From: Lyngbya confervoides BDU141951
Lineage (GTDB): Bacteria > Cyanobacteriota > Cyanobacteriia > Thermosynechococcales > Thermosynechococcaceae
Assembly: GCF_000817775.3 (NCBI RefSeq)
Contig: NZ_JTHE03000061.1
Span: 174,989-238,988 of the forward strand
Reading direction: 5' to 3'
Length of the DNA stretch: 64,000 bases
The notes under the pieces were generated by a model. The model had not been told where the DNA came from, did no database searches, and was given only the letters and a program-made list of their open reading frames with translations. Every line of letters starts with the position of its first letter. Position 1 is the stretch's first letter. Of this stretch, positions 47,326-56,663 are shown in pieces. Position numbers and translations under genes: made by a program.

Positions 47326-49616
47326 TTGACCACCCGACGCATCAAGTCTCCCCAAAGAGCCGCAGCCTGACCGCTGCTGCCGACCGTGACGGCATTGTCA
47401 TCATTGCCCAGCCACACTCCGGTGAGCAAGTTACGGCTGGGGACATAGCCCACAAACCACAGGTCCTTACTGTCATTTGTGGTTCCTGTTTTGCCCGCCT
47501 CATCTAGACCAATGGCGGCCCCCCCTCCGGTGCCCCCTCGCACAACCCCTTGCAGCATCTGGGTCATCGTTGCCGCCACCCCCGCATCTAGAACCTGCAA
47601 ACTTTTTGCGGCTTCCTGAGATTGATCAAAGACCACGCGACAGGTGGACACCTGATTGAAGTCGGTGCAGTCCCCGGCGTCAAAGACTTTCCGGATCGCC
47701 AGGGCAGGGGTTTGTCGCCCTCCATTGGCGACCACCGCATAGGCACGGCTCAGCTCCAAAACCGTGACTTCGCTTTGGCCCAACACCAAACCCGGTACGG
47801 GGTTCAGGGTTGATTCAATTCCAAGGCGTTTGGCCATGGCGACGGTGGAATCCAGACCCACATCCTGGGCAACCCGCAGCGCCAGCACGTTTTCAGATAA
47901 GGCCAGTCCCTGGAACATGTTCAAGCTGGCAGCACCCGTGCGACAGCCGTCATAGGTAAATCCCTGCCAGGTCAGGGGGGCGCAGGAATAAGACTTTCCG
48001 GGAGAAATCCCCTCGTTAACCGCCGCCGCATAGGCAAAAAGCTTGAAGGTGGATCCGGGCTGTCTCAGGGCCTGAGTGGCTCGGTTAAACTGACTTTGCT
48101 GAAAATCAACGCCCCCCACCATGGCTAAAATTTCGCCCGACTTGAAGTTGAGGGTAATCACGGCCCCTTGAGAAAAGCCCAACGCCGCACCATCGGTGGC
48201 GATCGATCGCTGCAGGGACTCCTCCGCCAACTGCTGCACCCGAGGGTCTAGCCCCGTCTCCACAATAAAGTTCCCCTCATTGACCAAGTCTTGCCCCAGC
48301 AGATCCTCCAGCTCCGTAAACACATAGCTGTAGTAATAGGGGGCCAGGGTGCTCTGCAGTTGTTGCCTGGCTCGCGGACTAATTTCCAGACGCGATCGCC
48401 GAGCCCGAGCTGCTTCCTGGCGGGAAATGCGCCCCTGCTGCGCCATGCGGGTAATGACGCGATCGCGGTACTCAATGGCGGCATCATAATCTTGAACCGG
48501 GTTAAAGCTATTGGGCGCTGGCAAAATTCCCACCAGGGTGGCCGCCTCCGAGACGGTGAGATCCTGCGCTGACTTGTCAAAGTAAAATTGCGCCGCATCC
48601 TCAAAACCGTTGGCATAGATGCCAAGATAGACATTGTTGAGATATTGCAGCAACAGAAAGTCCTTACTGTAAAAGGTTTCCAGTTTAAGCGCCACAACGG
48701 CTTCGCGAATCTTGCGACCAATGGAATCCTCCGTGCCCACATAGTCACGGTAAATACTCCGGGCCAACTGCTGGGTGACGGTGCTACCCCCTTCCCGAAT
48801 TTCTCCGCCGCGCAGGTTGGTGATCAGCGCCCGCGCCGTCCCAATGGGGTCCACACCAGGATGCCAATAATAGCGGCTATCTTCGGAGGCGAGCAAGGCA
48901 CTGATCACGTTGGGAGAAAAGTCGTTCAGGGATTTATTCTCAATGTGCGCCTTGGATCGCTCAGGGGTGAGGGAGGTTCCATCCCGAGCCAGGATAATCA
49001 CTGGCCCCTGCTGAAAGGCCGGCAAGGGATTCACAGGCACATTCTGCCATTCCCAGGCAATGGCAGCCCCAATCAACGCCGAGACGGCGGTCACCCCATA
49101 AAATCCGGTTCTCAACAGCCGCGCCAGTGGGGTTGGCGGGTCATGAAACTCAATTTTGACGGCGTTTTCTAAATCCGCAGGGCCAAAGGTCACCACATCC
49201 TGATGACGCAGTTCCAGCTCCTTAATCCGACGCTGCTTTAAAAAAATGCCGTTGGTGGATTTTTCGTCCTTAAGAAGGAATTCTTTAGGATAACGGGGGT
49301 TACGCCTGATCGAGGCATGGACCTGGCTAACCACTGGATTTTTAATCACAATGTCGCAGGAGGAGGAACTGCGACCCAGTAAATAGCGATCGCCTAACAG
49401 CGGATAGTCCCGCTTAATGCCCTCACCTTCTTGAATGTAAACCTTGGGCACGCGGGCGTTGGTGCGCAGCACTAATTTAGAAAAATTAGCCCGGCGATGC
49501 ACCTGCTTGCGAATCAGTTGGGACACGTTGCCCAAAAAGGTGCGCTGCGGTTGGGGGGAAGGTGAAGCCATGAAACGTCGAAGATGCTGGCAGACTGCCA
49601 GGTAGACACGACTCAA
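47322..49616 (-). CDS. FHA-domain class A penicillin-binding protein (PBP1A-type)
   Basis: A 764-aa bifunctional peptidoglycan synthase with an unusual cytoplasmic N-terminus. Residues about 58-155 form an FHA domain (YLLGRSSSSCDIVIKNPVVS, STNGIF), which binds phosphothreonine. One transmembrane helix (170-190) follows. Next come the GT51 glycosyltransferase (catalytic Glu245 in ASEDSRYYWHPG, GGSTVTQQLAR) and the transpeptidase with Ser522 in GSTFK, SEN and KTGTT. The start is a TTG with AGGGG 9 nt upstream; an ATG at 49571 has no such site. FHA-PBP proteins suggest control of wall growth by Ser/Thr kinases, as known in cyanobacteria and actinobacteria. Confidence 0.9.
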   Translation of the reverse strand: MSRVYLAVCQHLRRFMASPSPQPQRTFLGNVSQLIRKQVHRRANFSKLVLRTNARVPKVYIQEGEGIKRDYPLLGDRYLLGRSSSSCDIVIKNPVVSQVHASIRRNPRYPKEFLLKDEKSTNGIFLKQRRIKELELRHQDVVTFGPADLENAVKIEFHDPPTPLARLLRTGFYGVTAVSALIGAAIAWEWQNVPVNPLPAFQQGPVIILARDGTSLTPERSKAHIENKSLNDFSPNVISALLASEDSRYYWHPGVDPIGTARALITNLRGGEIREGGSTVTQQLARSIYRDYVGTEDSIGRKIREAVVALKLETFYSKDFLLLQYLNNVYLGIYANGFEDAAQFYFDKSAQDLTVSEAATLVGILPAPNSFNPVQDYDAAIEYRDRVITRMAQQGRISRQEAARARRSRLEISPRARQQLQSTLAPYYYSYVFTELEDLLGQDLVNEGNFIVETGLDPRVQQLAEESLQRSIATDGAALGFSQGAVITLNFKSGEILAMVGGVDFQQSQFNRATQALRQPGSTFKLFAYAAAVNEGISPGKSYSCAPLTWQGFTYDGCRTGAASLNMFQGLALSENVLALRVAQDVGLDSTVAMAKRLGIESTLNPVPGLVLGQSEVTVLELSRAYAVVANGGRQTPALAIRKVFDAGDCTDFNQVSTCRVVFDQSQEAAKSLQVLDAGVAATMTQMLQGVVRGGTGGGAAIGLDEAGKTGTTNDSKDLWFVGYVPSRNLLTGVWLGNDDNAVTVGSSGQAAALWGDLMRRVVN

Positions 49617-49677
49617 GCAGACCAGCCCCTGGACAATCTGCCCTCAATTTAGCACGCCCTCTTCTCCCTGGTGAGGG

Positions 49678-50601
49678 TTAGGGGACCAATCCCAGGACCG
49701 CAGCTAGCAGCGCCTGCTGGGCGTGGAGACGATTTTCAGCTTGATCCCAAACCCGTGACTGCGGTCCCTCGATCACCTCTGCCGTGATTTCCTCTTCGCG
49801 GTGAGCGGGCAAACAGTGCAGCACAATGGCCTGGTCATGGGCCTGCCTGAGCAGCGACGGATTAATCTGATAGGGCGCAAAAATCGGCAGGCGCGACTCG
49901 GCCTGGCTTTCCTGACCCATGCTGGCCCACACGTCGGTGTAGAGAATATGGGCACCTTGGACTGCAGCCTGAGGGTCGTCCGTGACCGTTACCCGAGACC
50001 GCCCCGCCGCGATCGCCTCGGCCTGGGCCACAATTTGCGGGTCGGGGCGATACGCCTGAGGACAGGCCACGGCAATATCCATCCCCACGGAAGCGCAACC
50101 GAGCAGGAGGGAATTGGCGACATTATTGCCATCACCCAAATAGGTCATCGATAGGCTAGAGAGGGTGCCAAAGGTTTCCTGCACGGTGAGTAAATCAGCC
50201 AAAATTTGACAGGGATGCTCCAGATCCGTGAGGGCATTGATAACCGGAATCTTGGCATAGTGTGCAAAGGTTTCCACCTCCCCTTGATCAAAGGTCCGAA
50301 TTGCAAGCACATCTAGATAGCGATCGAGCACCCTGGCCGTATCCTCAATGGGTTCCCCGCGAGCAACCTGGGTGGCACTGGGATTGAGATCAATGACCTG
50401 GCCACCGAGGCGGTGCATGGCAACGGTAAAGCTAACCCGCGTGCGAGTGGAGGCTTTGCGAAACAGCAGCCCCAAGACTTGATTGCACTGGGGCCGAATC
50501 TGTCCCGTCTTAAGCTGCTGGGCCAGATGCAGGAGCTCAAGCACTGCGGCGGGGGAGAGATCCGTAAACTTGAGAAAATCGCGACCTTTTAGGGTGAGCA
50601 T
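49678..50601 (-). CDS. argF: Ornithine carbamoyltransferase
   Basis: A 307-aa transcarbamylase that converts ornithine plus carbamoyl phosphate to citrulline. It has the carbamoyl-phosphate loop KASTRTRVSF, HPCQILADLLT and the ornithine-binding loop HCLPAHREEEI. Its length is standard. It lies 73 bp downstream of an unknown membrane-anchored protein gene on the same strand, and may be part of the long minus-strand run beginning at sqdB. Confidence 0.96.
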   Translation of the reverse strand: MLTLKGRDFLKFTDLSPAAVLELLHLAQQLKTGQIRPQCNQVLGLLFRKASTRTRVSFTVAMHRLGGQVIDLNPSATQVARGEPIEDTARVLDRYLDVLAIRTFDQGEVETFAHYAKIPVINALTDLEHPCQILADLLTVQETFGTLSSLSMTYLGDGNNVANSLLLGCASVGMDIAVACPQAYRPDPQIVAQAEAIAAGRSRVTVTDDPQAAVQGAHILYTDVWASMGQESQAESRLPIFAPYQINPSLLRQAHDQAIVLHCLPAHREEEITAEVIEGPQSRVWDQAENRLHAQQALLAAVLGLVP

Positions 50602-50674
50602 GGCAAGGGCTGTACGGGAAAGGTGGGAAAGAGAAAGTGTCTAATACCCAAGCAAGGGCTGTCAAGCAATCGGG

Positions 50675-52285
50675 TCAGATTGAGGGGTCCAACGGAGGAG
50701 GGGACGGAGAGGAGTCCGGAACCCGATCCGCAGCAGTTGTCGGCGGCGGCGGATCCTGGGGGCGACTGGACGCCTCTGCTGCAGAAGGGCTACGGGTCAA
50801 TTTCTCTAGATTACTGAGCAGCGCTGTCATCTGCTGTTGCTGAGCCGGAGGAAGCTGCTGGGCTGTCAGCCAGCGTTGCGCCGCCGCTTTGCCCCCTCGC
50901 CCATAGTGGTAGATTCCCCCCCAGGCAATGGCACCGGAGTTGGTTGGATCCACCTGAAGCGCTGCCTCAATGCGATCCTTAATTTCGCCCTGGTCCGAGT
51001 TCAAGAGGGCGGAGAGGGCCTCAAACTCTTCAGGAGACTGGAAAAGCAGAGTCTGGGCCTGATCCCAAGATCCCAGGAGCAGGTGGGCCTGAATGTGCTC
51101 TACGGCACTGGAAAAGCGTTGCTCAAGCTGCGCCTGGGCCTCCGCGCGGTGCAGTCCAATAAAATCCAGCTGCGCCTGGGCCGCAGCCGGCCAGTGGGAT
51201 CCAAGCCGATCCTGAGCGGCGGCTAATTTTGCCTGGGCCTGGACCCAAAGACCACTTCGGGCCAGCAACAGCCCCTGTCGATAATCAAGGGAGCTGAGGG
51301 CGAGGGGGTTCAAATCCACGGCAAGGAGTTGAGGCCCTCCTTGAGGAGCCTGCTTGACCTGGTATAGGGCAAAGGCAGGCTCTAGGGCAACGGATTGCCG
51401 CAGCACCACCTCCGGATTGCGATCGCCAGTGACATTCTTCCACTCTGGATACTGCCCCTCCGGACTGATCCAGTTCAAGATCAACTCCAGTTGGGCTGCC
51501 TTGGCGTCAAAGTACAGCAGTTGTCCGTAGGCCGCGGTTCCATTTCCCTTGGCCTTATACCCCGACAACCGCAGCCAGCCGCTCTTCTCCATGGGCACCA
51601 CAGTGGTGAGGGGCAAGGATCGGTCAACCCCCTGCGCCACACCGCTGCGAGAAATTTGCTGAATCAGCTGCTCTAGATCGAGTTCGGTCGGCCCAGCCAC
51701 CCCAATCCGCTGTAGGGGTCGAAAGCGACGCTGGCGTTGCAGCAGCCGAATCGGGGCCGGCAAATCGAGGGTGCGATACAAGTCAAGGCGCACCAAGGGA
51801 GCACAGGCCGTCCGACAGCTTTTCTGAGGCCCCTGCTGATAGACGGGAATGACCACCGTTCGCTCGGCCCCCCATCCTGGCCGAAAGCTAAATTCAGATT
51901 CCAGGGCAATGGGCTGGCCCGGAAATTGGTGGGTCTGCTCCAGGCGGGTGAGAATTTGGGGCAAGGTTCTGGGCTGGTCCAGAGGGTTCACCGACTGGCG
52001 CGGGTGCAGGGGCACAAACTGGCTGGACCAGAAAAGCACATCTGGATTAACGAGCATTTGCCAGCTAAACCAGATCACCCCCAGGGTGAGGGTAAGGACC
52101 CCGGACCAGAAGGCCCAAAACAACCAGCGGTATAGGAAACCTTGCAGGACCATCCCCAGCCCGCGGCGCGAACGCGATGGCAGCGTCCGACTGGGGGAAG
52201 AGGGGCGAGTATCCTGCTGCGGAACATAGACCACTTTGCCCTTGCGTGTTTCGCGACGGTAGGGGGGGATGTGCTTGCGAGTCAC
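50675..52285 (-). CDS. Conserved membrane-anchored protein of unknown function
   Basis: A 536-aa protein. A basic N-terminus (1-45) precedes one transmembrane helix (WLFWAFWSGVLTLTLGVIWF, around 54-74), followed by a beta-rich extracytoplasmic region (100-320). Next comes an Ala/Gln-rich helical region resembling tetratricopeptide repeats (335-500) and a Pro/Ser-rich tail. A pair of cysteines (SCRTAC) may form a disulfide. I recognise no named family or catalytic residue. It lies in a minus-strand run with DUF3181, the 2TM protein and argF. Confidence 0.75.
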   Translation of the reverse strand: MTRKHIPPYRRETRKGKVVYVPQQDTRPSSPSRTLPSRSRRGLGMVLQGFLYRWLFWAFWSGVLTLTLGVIWFSWQMLVNPDVLFWSSQFVPLHPRQSVNPLDQPRTLPQILTRLEQTHQFPGQPIALESEFSFRPGWGAERTVVIPVYQQGPQKSCRTACAPLVRLDLYRTLDLPAPIRLLQRQRRFRPLQRIGVAGPTELDLEQLIQQISRSGVAQGVDRSLPLTTVVPMEKSGWLRLSGYKAKGNGTAAYGQLLYFDAKAAQLELILNWISPEGQYPEWKNVTGDRNPEVVLRQSVALEPAFALYQVKQAPQGGPQLLAVDLNPLALSSLDYRQGLLLARSGLWVQAQAKLAAAQDRLGSHWPAAAQAQLDFIGLHRAEAQAQLEQRFSSAVEHIQAHLLLGSWDQAQTLLFQSPEEFEALSALLNSDQGEIKDRIEAALQVDPTNSGAIAWGGIYHYGRGGKAAAQRWLTAQQLPPAQQQQMTALLSNLEKLTRSPSAAEASSRPQDPPPPTTAADRVPDSSPSPPPLDPSI

Positions 52286-52357
52286 CGGATGAATAGGCCC
52301 TATGAAACAGGGGACGAGGAACCCGTTAACCTCCCCTGGGCGAGGTCGACGGAGAAC

Positions 52358-52663
52358 TTAACCCTGTTGGTACTCTTCTAGGATGTCCATGAGGGCCACT
52401 TGAGATTGCACCGGCAGCAAATCGGTGAGGGGGATCTGCCGTTTCCCTCCACCCACGGCGACCTGATGCTCCGCTAAAATCCGCTGGAGCAGCGGTTCGG
52501 TGACCTCACCAGCCTCAAGATAGGGCGCAAATTGTTCAGCCAAAACAGTGTGCAAATGGGCATCGGCAAGATAAAGATGCCACTTAGCCACGTCAATGTA
52601 GACATCGCGGCCAATATCCGCCGCTAGTTCCTCAATATCTCGAGATGTCATGCCTCTGGCCAT
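52358..52663 (-). CDS. DUF3181 family protein
   Basis: A 101-aa soluble, mainly helical protein. The sequence (SRDIEELAADIGRDVYIDVA, WHLYLADAHLHTVLAEQ) is typical of DUF3181, a cyanobacterial and plastid-related family of unknown function. It sits between the 2TM protein gene (65 bp upstream) and the 536-aa membrane protein gene (72 bp downstream). No motif suggests a reaction. Confidence 0.75.
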   Translation of the reverse strand: MARGMTSRDIEELAADIGRDVYIDVAKWHLYLADAHLHTVLAEQFAPYLEAGEVTEPLLQRILAEHQVAVGGGKRQIPLTDLLPVQSQVALMDILEEYQQG

Positions 52664-52728
52664 GGTCTACTCCTTGGGTGAAAAACCTGTTGTTCCCGTT
52701 GCCCGCCACGGCGAATTGCCCGCCACGG

Positions 52729-52971
52729 CTAGGACTGCTCATACTTGGCAATCGTAAAGATAAAGATGGCGTGGGTGCAAAGGAGAATAGCCCAGACCAG
52801 AGAAAACGTCGAAATCCAGGGCCAGGGCAGGACCTCTATCAAATAAAAGAACCACAGCCCAGAGTTCACCGCTAGATACAGGGCCACATGGACCGCAAAG
52901 GTCATGCGGTCATCTAGCTTGCGATATTCCGGGTCGTTTCGATCGGGCTTTCGAGGCCAGCGCGGCGGCAT
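52729..52971 (-). CDS. 2TM-domain small membrane protein
   Basis: An 80-aa protein with a basic N-terminus and two transmembrane helices (FAVHVALYLAVNSGLWFFY and WISTFSLVWAILLCTHAIFI), the layout of the 2TM domain family. Function unknown. It follows sqdB by 27 bp on the same strand and is probably co-transcribed with it. Confidence 0.75.
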   Translation of the reverse strand: MPPRWPRKPDRNDPEYRKLDDRMTFAVHVALYLAVNSGLWFFYLIEVLPWPWISTFSLVWAILLCTHAIFIFTIAKYEQS

Positions 52972-52998
52972 AGTGTTCTATCCTCTTGTCAAGGGTCC

Positions 52999-54165
52999 TC
53001 AGGACTTGCGCCATTTGGAGGTACAAAGAATTTTGGAGCGATCGCAGCGATCTTTGTATTTAGCGGCAATTTCCGTTACTTCCTTCATCAGGCCCACATC
53101 CAGCTTGGTGGGCTGCAGTCCCATGTCCAAAAAGCACTGATTTTCTACGAACAGCTCATTCTCCTTGGCCTCAATGCGCGGGTTCTCCAGATGCTGAATT
53201 TCAGCTCCGGCAATTTTGGCCACCAGCTGCGCTAGATCCCGCACCCGGTGCGTCTCGGTCATCTGATTCAGGATTTTAACGCGATCGCCACTTTGGGGCG
53301 GATTTTCAATCGCTAGCTGAATACAGCGCACCGTGTCCTGGATGTGGATAAAGGCACGGGTTTGGCCACCGGTCCCATGCACCGTGAGGGGATAGCCAAT
53401 GGCCGCCTGCATCAAAAAGCGATTGAGCACGGTTCCGTAATCGCCATCGTAGTCAAAGCGGTTGATCAGGCGCTCATCCAGCTTGGTTTGATCGGTATTG
53501 GTGCCCCAGACCACACCCTGGTGCAGGTCCGTAACACGCACCTTATCGTTTTTATTGTAGTAATAGAAAAAAAGCTGATCCTGGGTTTTGGTCATATGGT
53601 AGACGCTGCCTGGGTCGGCGGGATGCAGGATTTGCTTTTCGATCACCTCCCCGGTATCGGTAACCACCTGAATATCCAGGTAGCCCTCAGGAATTTTCAT
53701 GCCGGCAGTGCCATAGCCGTAGACCCCCATGGTTCCTAAATGCACCACGTGAATGTCAACGCCCGATTCCACAATGGCACACAGAACGTTGTGGGTGGCA
53801 TTTAAGTTGTTATCGACGGTGTAGCGTTTCTGGCGCGCCGACTTCATCGAGTAGGGCGCGGCCCGCTGCTCGGCAAAGTGAACCACCACATCCGGACGAT
53901 AGGTACAGAACAAATTCAGGAGCCGATCGTATTCCTGGGCAATATCAAAGTTGTAGAACTGGATAGACTTGCCGGTGACCTCCGTCCAAGCGGCCAAACG
54001 GGTCGCAATCGGCTGAATCGGCGTCAGGGAATTCGTGCCCAGTTCATTGTCGATATTGCGACGTGAGAGATTATCGACGATGACCACGTCATGGCCCAGT
54101 TGGGATAAGTGCAAGGTGGTTGGCCAACCACAAAAGCCATCACCACCGAGTACAACAATTTTCAT
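52999..54165 (-). CDS. sqdB: UDP-sulfoquinovose synthase SqdB
   Basis: A 388-aa short-chain dehydrogenase-like enzyme that makes UDP-sulfoquinovose from UDP-glucose and sulfite, the first step of thylakoid sulfolipid synthesis. The NAD-binding GGDGFCGWPTTLHL, the catalytic area GTMGVYGYG with YSMKSARQKRY, and QGVVWGTNTDQT identify SqdB rather than a general epimerase. In many cyanobacteria sqdX, the glycosyltransferase of the next step, is adjacent. Here a small 2TM gene follows instead and sqdX is not in the window. Confidence 0.96.
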   Translation of the reverse strand: MKIVVLGGDGFCGWPTTLHLSQLGHDVVIVDNLSRRNIDNELGTNSLTPIQPIATRLAAWTEVTGKSIQFYNFDIAQEYDRLLNLFCTYRPDVVVHFAEQRAAPYSMKSARQKRYTVDNNLNATHNVLCAIVESGVDIHVVHLGTMGVYGYGTAGMKIPEGYLDIQVVTDTGEVIEKQILHPADPGSVYHMTKTQDQLFFYYYNKNDKVRVTDLHQGVVWGTNTDQTKLDERLINRFDYDGDYGTVLNRFLMQAAIGYPLTVHGTGGQTRAFIHIQDTVRCIQLAIENPPQSGDRVKILNQMTETHRVRDLAQLVAKIAGAEIQHLENPRIEAKENELFVENQCFLDMGLQPTKLDVGLMKEVTEIAAKYKDRCDRSKILCTSKWRKS

Positions 54166-54525
54166 AGGACTTCTCGTCTAATAGGCTCGTCACAATTTGG
54201 TTCGATGGGGCGTACGAGCAGTGGCCACCCTCACCCACCCCTATAGAGTCTGCGCTCTTTCAGAAATGTAAATCATTCTACCGCTCCTTGTGGCCTTCCG
54301 CGAAGTAACCCAGTTACTGGTGATTGGGTGACTTCTGTGCCAATCACAAAACTGCGATAGGGCCGGAGTGATCGTTGTGGCGCTTTTTTTATGATCCATA
54401 TCAACTTCATGCTGTCCCTTCTTTGCCAGGATGATCTCACAAGGAACTCTCTGGGTCGTTCCATGGATCATTTCCAGGACCGATCCTTGACTGTCCCAGG
54501 CTGTCATTCTTTGCTATACCGCCCT
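54166..54525. other. Divergent intergenic region before the flippase-like gene
   Basis: 360 bp without a convincing gene. An imperfect 11-bp hairpin (GAAGTAACCCA at 54302-54312 with TGGGTGACTTC at 54325-54335) with a 12-nt loop stands near the middle. Upstream in-frame extensions of the next gene through this region lack protein character. Confidence 0.45.
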
Positions 54526-55539
54526 ATGATGTCCCCAACCGTTCCAGCCCTCTGGACGCGATCGCTGAAGCTGGCGATTGCTTGCCTGACCCTTGTTTTC
54601 TTGGGTAAGACAGCCTTGAGCCATGGTCAGGAACTTCGCCATTTAGCCTTTCAGCCCCACGCGAGTTTTTTCCTCTTGGGGGCCATCGCCTTACTCCTGG
54701 GGTCTGAGGCGGTGGCGGCAACGCTGTGGCACTGGATTCTGGGGCGGCTGGATCAAGCGATCCCCCTCTCCTGGAGTTTTACCACCTTTTTCAAAACCAC
54801 CCTGGCACGCTATGTTCCCGGCAATGTTTGGCATCTGGTGGGACGGGTTCACTCCGCCCGCGAGCATGGCGTCTCTCTGGATAAGGTGGGCCTGAGCGTC
54901 ATTCTAGAGCCTCTGTTTATGATTGCCGGAGGCCTGGTGATTTCCCTACTCTGCTTGCGCTTTCCGGGATTACAAAGTCTCAGCTTGCTGTTTTGTCTGG
55001 GTCTTTTACATCCCTGGGGCATCCACCAGCTCTTTCGCCTGATTCAATGGGCAAAGGCAAACACGCGAATTCCCGTGAGTGCGCCGCTGCAAACCCGGCA
55101 CTACCCCCTGCGCGAAATTGCCGGGGGATCGGTGTTTATGCTCCTGCGGGGCATTGCCTTTTACTTGACGCTGCAAGCGCTGCATCCCATGGACTGGGAG
55201 GCTATGCCCAGCTGCATCAGCGGCTTTAGCCTAGCCTGGTTATTGAGTATCGTTCTGCCTGCCCCCGGCGGCATCGGGGTGTTTGAGTCTGCGGCCATTG
55301 AGGTACTCCAGGATCTGGCCACTCCAGGGGTGCTGCTGTCAGCCGTGGTGCTGTACCGAGTTTTGTGTCTCGCCTCTGAGGTTCTAGGCGTGGGCCTGAT
55401 CCTGGGAGCACCAGTTCTCAAGGATCTAGGGACAATATCCTGGTCTCAAAGGCGGCTGGAGAACCCGATTCACCACTCCCTCAAAGCCATTGCAATCCCG
55501 GTTCTAAGTTCCGGATTTCGAGACTCTGCTAATTCCTGA
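54526..55539 (+). CDS. Flippase-like integral membrane protein (UPF0104/LPG_synthase_TM)
   Basis: A 337-aa polytopic membrane protein with about eight transmembrane segments. The sequence (FKTTLARYVPGNVWHLVGR, LSIVLPAPGGIGVFE) is characteristic of the LPG_synthase_TM/UPF0104 group, which includes lipid flippases and MprF-like transmembrane halves. The catalytic cytoplasmic domain of MprF is absent, so a lipid- or polysaccharide-related flippase role is an inference. Starts further upstream (54391, 54463) are possible; the ATG at 54526 gives the best hydrophobic N-terminus. Its 3' end overlaps the convergent HEAT-repeat gene by 70 bp. Confidence 0.8.
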   Translation: MMSPTVPALWTRSLKLAIACLTLVFLGKTALSHGQELRHLAFQPHASFFLLGAIALLLGSEAVAATLWHWILGRLDQAIPLSWSFTTFFKTTLARYVPGNVWHLVGRVHSAREHGVSLDKVGLSVILEPLFMIAGGLVISLLCLRFPGLQSLSLLFCLGLLHPWGIHQLFRLIQWAKANTRIPVSAPLQTRHYPLREIAGGSVFMLLRGIAFYLTLQALHPMDWEAMPSCISGFSLAWLLSIVLPAPGGIGVFESAAIEVLQDLATPGVLLSAVVLYRVLCLASEVLGVGLILGAPVLKDLGTISWSQRRLENPIHHSLKAIAIPVLSSGFRDSANS

Positions 55540-56663
55540 AGAGCCCGCTGACTGCGGGGGGGATCAATGTGCTTCAGGGCCGCCACGATATGGAATCGCA
55601 AGCCGTCATCGGCTATGGCCAGACAGTGAATGAGAGGCGCAATGGCCATCGGCTGCTGAAATTGAGCGATCGCCATGACCAGAGACTTTTTCACCTGGAT
55701 CTGATCCCAGGGAGCCTGGGAACTGTGGAGGGCCCGCACAAGCCCCTGCACCACAGCAGCAGCCTGGGGCGTGTCGTTCATCTGGGACAAGGTTTGCACC
55801 AGCACTTCCACTTGCTCTACGGGATAGGGACGGGCCTCTTGCTGCAGTTGCGGGGGATCTTCCCCACGGGCAGCCGCTAAAATTTCCAGCAAATGGGCAA
55901 TTCCAGATTCAGTTTTGGACCAACCCAGAGCCTGAATCAGGGGAAGGGTGAGGCGGGTCGGATGGGGCTCAACCCGGTAGCGATCCCACAAACTAGCGAT
56001 CGCCCGGAACTGATGAAATCGTCCTAAGGCTTGAATAGCCTGAATCACCACGGCAACGTTGAGATCGTAAAGGCAGGGAATGAGAGCGTCCAACAGCGGC
56101 AGCGAGATTTCGGATTCCATGCGCAGACCCAGGGCCTGCACAGCAACGCTTCGCACCTGAGGGTCGAGATCGCTGATCGCCTGGATCAAGAGGTCGGTCA
56201 CCTCGGGGGAGTGGAAACGCCCAAGCGCCTCCAACGCGACGGCCCGCACCTGGGGCTGAGGCTGATGACAAAATTCCCTTAGGGCAGGAATCGTGTCTGG
56301 ATGAGACAGTTGCGCCAGGCCTCGCACAATGGGTAGATGCAGTGCGGGCTGACTTCGCCCCTGCATCAAAATCTCGATAGCTGCCACCCCAAGCTGACTC
56401 AGGGAGAGGGCCACCACGTCCTGAACTTCTTCATTGGAACTCTCGTGGAGCAGGGTCACTAGGGCCAAAATAGCATCGGGATGCTGAGACTCCCCAAGAA
56501 TTTGCGCAATAAAAATTTGCAATTCAAAATCTTCCGGGCATTGCCTCAGCAGATCAATGAGCTGGGGTAGAACCTCATCCACCGAGCGCTTCAGCTCTTT
56601 CATCGCAGTCCAGCGTGCGTTGAAATCCCCGTGGGACAGAGACTCAATCATCGAGGTGGGCAT
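55470..56663 (-). CDS. HEAT-repeat protein divergent from nirA
   Basis: A 397-aa all-helical protein made of about ten HEAT repeats, with recurring patterns such as PALREFCHQPQPQVRAVALEALGRF and LLIQAISDLDPQVRSVAVQALG-like blocks. There is no catalytic motif. HEAT proteins of this kind act as scaffolds or phycobiliprotein lyases. It begins 329 bp from nirA on the opposite strand. In Synechococcus and Anabaena a gene called nirB, needed for full nitrite reductase activity, is divergent from or close to nirA; I infer a similar helper role from position only. The 70-bp overlap with the convergent membrane protein gene is unusual. Confidence 0.85.
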   Translation of the reverse strand: MPTSMIESLSHGDFNARWTAMKELKRSVDEVLPQLIDLLRQCPEDFELQIFIAQILGESQHPDAILALVTLLHESSNEEVQDVVALSLSQLGVAAIEILMQGRSQPALHLPIVRGLAQLSHPDTIPALREFCHQPQPQVRAVALEALGRFHSPEVTDLLIQAISDLDPQVRSVAVQALGLRMESEISLPLLDALIPCLYDLNVAVVIQAIQALGRFHQFRAIASLWDRYRVEPHPTRLTLPLIQALGWSKTESGIAHLLEILAAARGEDPPQLQQEARPYPVEQVEVLVQTLSQMNDTPQAAAVVQGLVRALHSSQAPWDQIQVKKSLVMAIAQFQQPMAIAPLIHCLAIADDGLRFHIVAALKHIDPPRSQRALQELAESRNPELRTGIAMALREW

